The position numbers were made by a program, and so were the translations under genes. From Stenocarpella maydis (Eukaryota; Ascomycota; Sordariomycetes; Diaporthales; Diaporthaceae), in assembly GCA_002270565.1 (NCBI GenBank), contig NQMI01000122.1, positions 78,753 to 142,752 on the forward strand: 64,000 nt of DNA, given 5' to 3'. Shown piece after piece: positions 44,498 to 53,525 of the stretch. The notes beneath the pieces were generated by a model. That model was given only the letters and a program-made list of their open reading frames with translations, searched no databases and was not told the origin of the DNA. The stretch's first letter is position 1; the number at the start of each line of letters is the position of its first letter.

Positions 44498-45912
44498 TAC
44501 AGTGCGACCGAAAAAGTCTTGGGACACTCCCGCAGATCCCACCCACCCCCACAACCACCACCCAACTTCAATGACGTATAGAATTACGAGGAAATTAGTT
44601 AAGGACTATTAACTTATATCAAATTACTCATGAGAGTCTTCTAATTAATATCCTATATAGCTTCCCCTATATCTGCAGACTGCTTCCAATCTCCGCTCGA
44701 GTAATTAAATAATATTATTAATCTTACTCTGATCTATTGCCCACCACGCTGCCTTTATGCATTAACTAAAATATACTATATTGGCCCCATTTCGAGTTAA
44801 TTCCCATAGATTCAGGTATTATTTATTTATCTCTACTTTAAGAAGCTTCCAGATATTCTCAATTAGGTTTAAATTAGGTAATTATAAAGGCTAATCCATT
44901 AGAGAGATTTTATACGCTAGAATGAAGGATTATACTACTTCTGCAGTATAAATTTGAGTATTATCTTACTGGAAATTATGTGTCCCATTATAATGAGGAA
45001 GAAGGGCCTCTTATAAGATCTTTAGGTATAAATTTACAGTATATTTATTACATCTAGCCTCTAGATCTCTTTCCATTATAATAAGGTTACTCTAGCTACC
45101 TAACCAAATGGCACCCTATATCATTATAGAGATTATAGGCTTTATATTAGCCTTTAAGTTAACTTTTTACCTATAATATTACTAGTTAGAGAAGCCCTAA
45201 ACCTACTCTAAAGGTTTGGAGGGATGGTTCTGGATACTGCACTCGTTAGAGAAGATTACCTGAGAGGGGGGATATTATAAGTGGAGGAGGCGCGCAAGCT
45301 AACATTTCAGGGCAAACTTTAAATACTAACCCTTAGCAAATGCTCTATATTATGATGCCACAACTTGACCTAGTAATAGTAAAGCTTCTTATCTTCTTCT
45401 AATAAAGGTATCCAGCATGCAGCTCGCTAGTAATTAATGTAAACTGACTTTAAGGTAGCGTGAATTATATTATTAGATATATTAATGCCTAGCAACTTCT
45501 GGATCTTACTATATAGCAAATGGTCTTCTCTAAGGATAAGCAACTTTAACTAGCGAATAGAGCGGTTATTAAAGTATTTAGGATAACCACTGTATGGCTT
45601 AGGAGAAATTTTCCCGTTATATTACTATTTATCTTTCTTCTAATAGATTGTTAACCTTATAATGCTGGTTTCATAATGAATTTGAGTTGGGGTTTTGCCC
45701 TTTGCTAACGTACTTAAAACTACACTGATTTGAGCCGGAGTAAGTTTATAAGAAAACCTATGGTTTGAAGTTGTCTCCTCAAGAAACGAGCGCTCGTGAG
45801 GAGGCATAGTGGTTGCAGGAGAGAAGATTGAAGTTTTGGGTGGGTGTGACGCGAAAATGCGTTTTGCACTGTGGGAACGCGAGTGTCCCAAGACCTTTTC
45901 GGCCCCACTGTA
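44498..45912 (-). mobile_element. Tc1/mariner element A, RIP-degraded, both terminal inverted repeats present
   Basis: About 1.41 kb bounded by TA dinucleotides. Left end TACAGTGCGACCGAAAAAG (44498) and right end ...CCTTTTCGGCCCCACTGTA (45912) form imperfect terminal inverted repeats of about 32 bp that share TCTTGGGACACTC. Interior is strongly AT-rich with many stops, the RIP look. A transposase relic runs on the minus strand. Ends abut the regulator's upstream flank on the left and a truncated RUS duplicate on the right. Confidence 0.9.
44840..45807 (-). pseudogene. Tc1/mariner transposase relic (copy A)
   Basis: ATG at 45807 begins MPPHERSF and leads into a helix-turn-helix-like stretch (YKLTPAQISVVLSTLAKGKT, PTQIHYETS), the usual N-terminal DNA-binding part. 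Near 44900-44847 the minus strand reads D-stop-P-L-stop-LPNLNLIENIWKLLK. This is the DWP..SPDLNPIENxWxxLK signature of Tc1 DDE transposases with C-to-T-type damage (Trp to stop, Pro to Leu). Stops throughout; not functional. Confidence 0.85.
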
Positions 45913-46703
45913 TCCTGTGGCCAGTTAGAACAGTCGCCGAGGAGCTGCAGAGGAGATGTGGAAGCGGAAGCCCGGATCAGCAACCCTGGGACAGCTGCGA
46001 CTCACCACCTTGAGGCCATCTTGCTCGTTGCCGGTGTATGTGGTGAGGACATCGCCCGACTCGTCAATGTCGAAGATCTTGCTCATCTTGACCAGCACAT
46101 GGGGCGGGTGTGACGGGATGCTGGGAGGAAACACCGGTCGAGAGGAGCAGGAGCCAGGCTGCTGCTCTCTGCCAAAGACAAGGACAGGTTTCGTGGTAGA
46201 GAAAAGGATTAGACAGGCAGCCGGAGAGCGGGCGGTGTAAGAGACAGGTTCTGAAAGGGTTGCACGAACGAATGAGAGTCAGGGTATCAATCCAGCTGGA
46301 GGGCCAGGGAATATTAAGCTTTTGCCATGCTCCTGGACGAGATAGGGCTGGAGCACCAGGACGGGTGGGACGGATTTGCAGGGCTGCCGACCATTACCGG
46401 AAGGCCTAAGGAAAGCGTCACCACAGCAACAATTATGTGAAACTGACCATGAGCGACGCGACGTCCGCGCGCGATGCCTGCGAGGCGGAGGAGCCTGCGC
46501 ATAAGCTGCCCTTTGACGTCTCGATAAGACGGAGTCCATCGCAGTCTGATCTACACTAGAAGAGCATAGCTGAAGCGTCGTCCCGAGGACCCGAAAGCCG
46601 ATCAGAACGAGGAGGTTCAGAGCCAGGGAACCCGAGCCCAAGATAGGTGCACCAGGGAGTAGAGTATCTAGGTAGCAGCCGCCCCAATGTGCTCATAAAC
46701 ATG
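45913..46703 (-). pseudogene. Truncated duplicate of the RUS (DUF647) gene 5' end and upstream flank
   Basis: Matches 49634-50424 base for base over roughly the first 280 bp. It includes exon 1 with its ATG (46086), the splice donor, the intron, the acceptor and the first ten codons of exon 2 (LLGDCSNWPQ). It then stops at the TA of element A, whose terminal repeat continues the frame (DTVGPKRSW...) until a stop. From about 46195 onward, homology with the intact flank is interrupted by many 1-5 bp indels. A transcript from this copy would carry RUS exon 1 joined to transposon sequence. Confidence 0.88.
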
Positions 46704-47152
46704 TTCTTACTAGAAATTATGTGTCCCATTATGATGAGGAAGAAGGGCCTCTTATAAGATCTTTAGGTATAAATTTGCAGTATATTTATTACGTCTAGCC
46801 TCTAGATCTCTTTCCATCATAATAAGGTCACTCTAGCCACCTAACTAAATGGCACCCTATATTATTATAGAGATTATGGGCTTTATATTAGCTTTTAAGT
46901 TGACTTTTTACCTATGATATTGCTAGTTAGAGAAGCCTTAAACCTACTCTAAAGGTTTAGAGGGATAGTTCTAGATCTGCGACTCGTTAGAAAAAGATGC
47001 CGGAAGAGGGATATTATAAGTGGAGGAGGCGCGCAAGCTGACATTTCGGGGCAAACTTTAAATACTAACCTTTAGCAAATGCTCTATATTAGAGCCACAA
47101 ACTTGGCCAGTAATAGAAGCTTCTTAGCGTGCGGCTAATAAAGGTATCCAGC
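46704..47152 (-). mobile_element. Tc1/mariner fragment B (no terminal repeats)
   Basis: Homologous to 44961-45418 of element A and 50425-50885 of fragment C. Starts at the same internal breakpoint as C (CTTACTAGAAATTATGTG) and ends abruptly at GGTATCCAGC where heme lyase coding sequence begins. Less RIP-damaged at several sites (C kept where A and C have T), with indels in its second half. Confidence 0.85.
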
Positions 47153-47380
47153 AACACCCTCCTCGGCTACACCGCCCCCTTCGACAGGCACGACTGGGTC
47201 ATCGACCGCTGCGGCACCAGGGTCGAGTACGTCATCGACTTCTACGCCGGCCGCAGCCCGGACGCCGCCGGGGCCGCCGGGGCCGCCGGGAAGCCGAGCT
47301 TCTACCTCGACGTCCGCCCCAAGCTCAACACCTGGGAGGGCATCAAGATGAGGGCCAGCAGAGCCGTCGGGCTGTTGTGA
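47153..47380 (+). pseudogene. Cytochrome c heme lyase (CCHL), C-terminal fragment
   Basis: About 75 codons ending at TGA: NTLLGYTAPFDRHDWVIDRC, GTRVEYVIDFYAG, an Ala/Gly-rich spacer, then SFYLDVRPKLNTWEGIKMR. The PFDRHDW, YVIDFY and LDVRP blocks are characteristic of the C-terminus of mitochondrial holocytochrome c synthases. The heme-binding and N-terminal parts are absent: transposon fragment B directly precedes it. CCHL is normally essential for attaching heme to cytochrome c or c1, so an intact copy should exist elsewhere. An in-frame GTG in the transposon is not a credible start. Confidence 0.8.
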
Positions 47381-48387
47381 GGCACGGGGAAAGCGTACGG
47401 GGAAATGCATGGGCGAAGGCCAGGGCAGCATGCCAGGGCCCGGGGATGGGCCGTGGCGGCTCTGGCGGGTTCTTCTGCTCACTCGTCTCGATGGGCTGGA
47501 CAGAGTTGGGGTTCGCTGCACTGCACCTGATGCTTTACGTGTCAACTTGGCTCTGACGGACGGCTATGGTGACGAACGGGGTCTTGGGAGAAATAGCCCG
47601 CATGTAAGGCTTGAAAAGGTCGGCATTCACAGAGGCTGGAGTCAGGAAGGATATATCAAAATGGGATTCGACCGACAGGTTGGACAAATGCTGGGGGTAT
47701 CAATGCTTCATTTGGTGTGTTCTCAAAATCCTCGCATGTGGGTTGCAAATATGACAGGTAGCATATAGCGTCCTCGTCTTCTCGGCCCAACGGCGAGGAA
47801 GCTCCCATCTCCGCTCTGCATACAAGCACATTAGCAGACATTTAACAAGAATATGCCTTGCCGCTGCACGGCGTTTTTCACATTTCTATGCCTTGCCACC
47901 AACGCCATGCAAATTGATGCTATGGGAGGCTCTCGAAAATCAATCGAGCTGCGAGTGCCACTCAAGAACACAGAGTCAGAAAAGAAAAGGTTCGTCAGTC
48001 ATGCTTCGCCTGCCGCGAAGGCGGTCTGTGGAGGAGTGGACTGTGATCTTTCTCACTCGGTATTGTAGGCACTGTTGTTGTTGGCACATCAGCAAGCTGC
48101 CCCAGACTATTGAGCGAGCCGAAAACTGTCCAGAGGGGGGGGGGGATCAAAACGCAATCATCAAAATCCGAACTCCGGTGTGTCGCACTGAAAAATGCAA
48201 GGATGCGATCCCTCGTAGCGACTGTCACGTCTCGCCGGGTCGCACTTGTCCCATAGAAACTTCCATGGTCCCGGCAACTGAGGAGAGGAACCCGCCGCCC
48301 GGCTGACTGAGAAGAAAGGGTGGAACGAGGCGAATAGCAGACCCAGGGGATCCGAACGCCGAGACCAAAAGGAAAGCCGAACGTGTC
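47381..48387. other. Intergenic, no gene recognised
   Basis: 1 kb of single-copy-looking DNA between the CCHL fragment and the RUS stop codon; G-run near 48135. Short frames only. Presumably includes the original CCHL 3' flank. Confidence 0.5.
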
Positions 48388-49807
48388 CTACATGCCCTTG
48401 AGAGTCTTCTCGCTGCCGCCTACCCTGACCCGCACCGGCGACCTGGTTTCGACCGCGGCATTTTCCACCTCCCACCCCTTCTCCCTCAGCGCGTTGAGCA
48501 GCGCCAGTTTGGTGTCACGGTCCACCACGCCCGAGCCGACCCGGTGGTCGTCGGGTACCTCGTTCTCGTAATGGCCCATGCCGCCTAGCCCATCCGTGAA
48601 GATGGCCGTGTCGAAGTGGTAGGCGTGGGCAACGGCGTCGAACCATGCCATGAGAGGGTCGTTGTCCGACCTCTTGCCGTCCTTCAGCGCGATGCGGATG
48701 GTAAAGCGCGGCCCCCACTGCCAGATGCCCATGAAGTAGTCCTCGGTGTCGAAGACGTATCTGTGGTAGCCCCACGGCCTAAAGTTCATGACGTCCCCGT
48801 ACCCGCCAAAGTCGGCCGTGCCCTTGTACTCGCCCGTCCGGGACGTCACGTTGCCATGGCTGTTGAAGATGATGGACTCGCGCTTGGCAACCTCGCTCGG
48901 CGACAGGACGGTCTTTGTCTCGAGGAACTCGCGGAACACGATGGTGGCGCGCTGGCGGTTCAGGGTGCGGATCTTGACGGCGCGCACGCCGCAGTAGTTG
49001 GTGAACAGGTGGATGCCCACCAGGACCACCATCCAGCACCACACCGCCGTCTTGTCCTCCACCAGCTTGACCAGCAGGGTGCCGGCCAGCATCCCCATAA
49101 GGCTGACTACGGTCTCCTGGCTCTGCTCCTTGGCGTTTAGTTCGGCGAGGTTCCCGTTGGTCGCGAAATGGGCGCTGAGGGTGGCCTTGGATGCGCCGGC
49201 GGCGACACCGCAGAGCGAGCGCAGTATAGAGGCGCTGACCATCACGGAGACCTTGGGCAGGAGGGGCAGGGCCGGGAGCAGGAGGTCGAGGAACTGGCTG
49301 CAGTCGTTGAAGATATCGGCGAGGAAGCGGTAGTACTTGCACTCGGGCTCGATGGCTTGGCCCATGCGGTGGGCAAACAGGATGGTGGCGAGGCGGGAGA
49401 AGGTATCCTGGATGATCTGCAGGAGGAGGGCGGTGGTGGGGGTCTGGCTGGAATTGCCGACGCCCAGGCCCTCGAGGATGGCACGGTTTGCGAGCAGGTT
49501 GGTGATGGAGGAGGAGAAGGCTTGCAGGGAGTCGAAGGTCTGGTAGGCGAGGTAGTCGTCCGTCACGGTATGGGGGAAGCCGGCGGGGAGGAAGGCATAG
49601 AGGATGGCCTTGGGGAGGGGTGTGTGTGTCTTCTCCTGTGGCCAGTTAGAACAGTCGCCGAGGAGCTGCAGAGGAGATGTGGAAGCGGAAGCCCGGATCA
49701 GCAACCCTGGGACAGCTGCGACTCACCACCTTGAGGCCATCTTGCTCGTTGCCGGTGTATGTGGTGAGGACATCGCCCGACTCGTCAATGTCGAAGATCT
49801 TGCTCAT
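48388..49807 (-). CDS. RUS family (DUF647) membrane protein, intact copy
   Basis: Exons 49807-49727 and 49665-48388, intron 61 nt (GTGAGT...TGCAG), 452 aa. Exon 1 is 27 codons (MSKIFDIDESGDVLTTYTGN...). Exon 2 carries the DUF647 core: FLPAGFPHTVTDDYLAYQTF, DSLQAFSSSITNLLANRAIL, EGLGVG, ADIFNDCSQFLDLL, SASILRSLCGVAAGASKATL and VWCWMVVLVGIHLFTNY. It ends with a soluble C-terminal part (FRPWGYHRYVF, KDGKRSDNDPLMAW). Root-UVB-sensitive proteins of plants need this domain for vitamin-B6-linked and plastid or transport functions; the fungal role is unknown. Its 5' end is duplicated at 45913-46703. Confidence 0.9.
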
Positions 49808-50424
49808 CTTGACCAGCACATGGGGCGGGTGTGACGGGATGCTGGGAGGAAACACCGGTCGAGAGGAGCAGGAGCCAGGCTGCTGCTCTCTGCCAAAGAC
49901 AAGGACAGGTTTCGGTGGGAAGAGAAGGATAGACAGGAGCCGGAAGATGCGGGCGGGTGAAGACGGTTCTGAAAGGGTTGCACGAACGAATGAGAGTCAG
50001 GGTATCAATCCAGCTGGAGGGCCAGGGAATATTAAGCTTTTGCCATGCTCCTGGACGAGATAGGGCTGGAGCACCAGGACGGGTGGGACGGATTTGCAGG
50101 GCTGCCGACCATTACCGGAAGGCCTAAGGAAGGTCACCATCAGCAAACAATTAATTGTTGAAACTGGACCATGAGCGACGGTGACGTCGGTCATGCTGCG
50201 AGGCGGGAGTGTGAGCTGCGATAAGGCTGCTTTGGACGTCTCGATAAGGACGAGTCACTGCATCTGATCTACACTAAAGAGCACTAGCTGGGAGCTTCGT
50301 GGTCCGAGGACCCTGAAAGCCGATCAGACGAGTGAGGGTTCAGACCATTTAACCCTGATGCCCAAGAAATAGGTGCACAGATAGATATCTAGGTAGTCAG
50401 CCGCCAATGTGTGTTGGCTCATAA
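49808..50424 (-). promoter_or_regulatory. Upstream flank of the intact RUS gene (duplicated segment)
   Basis: This stretch is the partner of 46087-46703. It should contain the RUS promoter; Tc1 fragment C lies at its far end, about 620 bp from the ATG. A conserved block (about 49965-50130) is identical in both copies, flanked by indel-rich parts. Confidence 0.6.
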
Positions 50425-51378
50425 CATTATCTTACTAGAAATTATGTGTCCCATTATGATGAGGAAGAAGGGCCTCTTATAAGATCTTTAGGTATAAATT
50501 TGCAGTATATTTATTACGTCTAGCCTCTAGATCTCTTTCCATTATAATAAGGTTACTCTAGCTACCTAACCAAATGGCACCCTATATCATTATAGAGATT
50601 ATAGGCTTTATATTAGCCTTTAAGTTAACTTTTTACCTATAATATTGCTAGTTAGAGAAGCCCTAAACCTACTCTAAAGGTTTGGAGGGATGGTTCTGGA
50701 TACTGCACTCGTTAGAGAAGATTACCTGAGAGGGGGGATATTATAAGTGGAGGAGGCGCGCAAGCTAACATTTCAGGGCAAACTTTAAATACTAACCCTT
50801 AGCAAATGCTCTATATTATGATGCCACAACTTGACCTAGTAATAGTAAAGCTTCTTATCTTCTTCTAATAAAGGTATCCAGCATGCAGCTCGCTAGTAAT
50901 TAATGTAAACTGACTTTAAGGTAGCGCGAATTATATTATTAGATATATTAATGCCTAGCAACTTCTGGATCTTACTATATAGCAAATGGTCTTCTCTAAG
51001 GATAAGCAACTTTAACTAGCGAATAGAGCGGTTATTAAAGTATTTGGGATAATCACTGTATGGCTTAGGAGAAATTTTCCCGTTATATTACTATTTATCT
51101 TTCTTCTAATAGATTGTTAACCTTATAATGCTGGTTTCATAATGAATTTGAGTTGGGGTTTTGCCCTTTGCTAACGTACTTAAAACTACACTGATTTGAG
51201 CCGGAGTAAGTTTATAAGAAAACCTATGGTTTGAAGTTGTCTCCTCAAGAAACGAGCGCTCGTGAGGAGGCATAGTGGTTGCAGGAGAGAAGATTGAAGT
51301 TTTGGGTGGGTGTGACGCGAAAATGCGTTTTGCACTGTGGGGACGCGAGTGTCCCAAGACCTTTTCGGCCCCACTGTA
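50425..51378 (-). mobile_element. Tc1/mariner fragment C (right end kept, left end lost)
   Basis: Nearly identical to 44961-45912 of element A, including the HTH-encoding start (ATG at 51273) and the right terminal repeat ending CCCCACTGTA at 51378. The left ~460 bp with the DDE signature and left repeat are missing, the break being exactly where fragment B also starts. Confidence 0.88.
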
Positions 51379-51499
51379 CTTGGTCTATCACAAATCTTCT
51401 TGAATGGTCAAGAATTGGAACATATACACCAGGAAGAGCCTTATTTGTGTCTCCTCCTGCCCTCCATCAATCCTCAGCCAGTGCACTGACATGAACCCC

Positions 51500-52755
51500 T
51501 CACCTCTTGACAGGCTCGCCCTTCTCCGTGACTAGGTACTCGTCTGTCTTGATGGGCCCCTCACCAACACCAGTCATGATCACCCTGGACACACCCGTCT
51601 TGAGCGCCTCGGCAACAGGCTCATCCAGCGCCACATCCGCAGCCTTGAGCCCGGCTGCGCCCTCCTTCCACCCACCCACCCCCTTGAGAAGCCCGTAGAA
51701 GGTGCCCACGACGGCAGCCTCGTCCTTGTCCAGGTAGTAGACCACACAGTTGGGGCCCGCGTCGAACGTGTAGGCGGCCACAGTGCGCCCGGCAGCCTCA
51801 TTTATCCTCTCGACCGCCCTGACGGCGGCGCGCGACACGTCGTTCATGTAGAAGATTGGCGGGTACGTGTCGGCGCAGCTCGCGTGGAACGAGTTGCTGT
51901 CGCGCATCGTCACCTCGCCAAACAGCGCAAAGTCCCTCTCCTGGATGGCCTTCTCCATGAGCTCCATGTTCTTGGGCACGACGGCTGAGACGCGCTGGGC
52001 GAAGAGCCCGGACGTGGCCACGGTCTGCTGCATGCCCGAGGAGGAGCTGACGCCCTTCTTGGCCGCCGAGACGACCAGGATCAGGGCGCGCATGTCAGGC
52101 CAGTGCGACGCCTCGGCCACCAGGTCGGCCCTCGAGTCGGTGCCGTCCTCCCTGTCTCCCATGCGCCAGGCGACATAGCCGCCAAACAGCGAGCGGCAGG
52201 CGGAGCCGGAGCCCTGGCGGGCGATGAGGGACAGGTCGGAGGGGCTGTCGGGCAGCTCGTAGAGGTTGGCGACGGCCCTGACGAGGGCGGCGAAGCCGGC
52301 GGCGGACGAGGCCAGGCCGGCGGCGGTGGGAAAGTTGTTCTCGCTGACGATGTGGAGGGGCAGGGTGCTCAGCTTGGGGAGCGAGGGGTCGGCGTCCTCG
52401 AGGGCCTTGCGGCGGGCCCTGAGCTCACGGAAGCATGCCTGGGTGCGGGCTCCCGAGATGTCCGAGGGCTCGCCGTTGAGCAGTAGGGAGTCGGAGCCGG
52501 GCGCGTACGAGGCGCTGCACGAGGCCGTGGTCAGGGTGCGCAGGTCGGCCTGCGAAAGCGTGACTGAGAGGGACGAGTTGGTCGGGAGGTTGAGCTTGGG
52601 ATCGCGTTTTCCCCAGTACCTACAGGCGTTGTTAGAGACGGGGAGAGCAGCGTGGAGAGGTCAGCAAGGAGGAGGGAACAATTGCAGACTGACTTGACGA
52701 CGGCGATGTTGACGGGAGCCGTGGTGCTGGCCCGGTAGACTTTGTTGTCGGCCAT
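51500..52755 (-). CDS. ERG19: Diphosphomevalonate decarboxylase (ERG19/MVD1)
   Basis: Exons 52755-52694 and 52619-51500, intron 74 nt (GTCAGT...CTGTAG), 393 aa (yeast 396). It converts mevalonate diphosphate to isopentenyl diphosphate with ATP, the last step before IPP in the sterol/isoprenoid pathway. GHMP-kinase fold marks: VYRASTTAPVNIAVVKYWGK rebuilt across the splice, LNLPTNSSLSVTL, the P-loop-like ENNFPTAAGLASSAAGFAAL, RQGSGSACRSLFGGYVAW, DMRALILVVSAAKKGVSSS and YTFDAGPNCVVYYL with the conserved Asp. All key segments are present, so it should be active. The 3' end lies only 120 bp from Tc1 fragment C. Four CCAAT repeats lie upstream. Confidence 0.96.
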
Positions 52756-53525
52756 GTTGATCAATTGGACTCAATTGTTGACCTTTTGCTTGGGCCTCTC
52801 TCTCTCTCTCTTTCCGAATGCACAGGACAGGACAGCAGAGAAGCACGACGAGAGCGTGAGGACGAGGTGGGGGACGAGATACAGGAAGGCAGAGACAGCG
52901 GTCAACGCGGCTTCAAGCTCAAGACCATCGTCTGCAGTGGTTGGCCGATCGATGGTGGGGCAGAGCTTGAGATTGGACCCTGCCAATTGCCAATTGCCAA
53001 TTGCCAATTGCCAGGTACGGAGTACTCCTTATACTGCGGAGTACCAAGGTGTTTCAATGTTACACTACAGAGTACCTCTGTGCTTCTGCCCCGCATGGGG
53101 TTTAATCGGTACGTACCTAAGTACTTCGGTACCCTAGCTTGGAGAGGGCGTGGGGGACTCCGTACACTGATACCCCTAGGTAGGTACTCAGATACCTACT
53201 CAGGTACTACCAGTTGACCTCAGGAGAGCATTTTCTTGCGAAGAGGCAGCCTCATCTCAACCTGATACATCGTGTCCGAAGATATATCTGGGCGCATTAT
53301 GTTTTATCATTGGACATCATCCGACCTTTCTACTAAACCTGATTACCCTGGACTTCCTTGTGACTACCCCGTTCCTACCAATATCGTCGAGACGAGGAGA
53401 GCATCCCACACAAGTCCGCGGTGTTCGCCACAATGACACGGCATTCAGACAGTTCAGGGTGGGTGTTGGCATCATTTTCGATCCTAGCTTGAGGCTCATC
53501 CTGGAATTATGCCCATTAGATGCAT
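52756..53525. promoter_or_regulatory. ERG19 promoter region
   Basis: Contains a CT-rich tract, a CCAAT repeat array (see 52982-53014) and a stretch (53016-53215) dense in GTAC/GGTACC/TACGGAGTA and CCTAGGTA motifs. It also covers the 3' flank of the synthetase gene. Confidence 0.5.
52982..53014 (+). repeat. Tandem GCCAATT heptamer array (four CCAAT boxes)
   Basis: The 7-bp unit GCCAATT repeats four times plus a partial copy, about 230 bp upstream of the ERG19 ATG. CCAAT is the core bound by the fungal HAP/CBC complex in either orientation; a role here is inferred. Confidence 0.75.

Noticed and set aside
44961..50540. Fragment C as a recombinant mosaic of A and B
   Set aside because: Differences are few and of RIP type; independent mutation of copies explains them as well.
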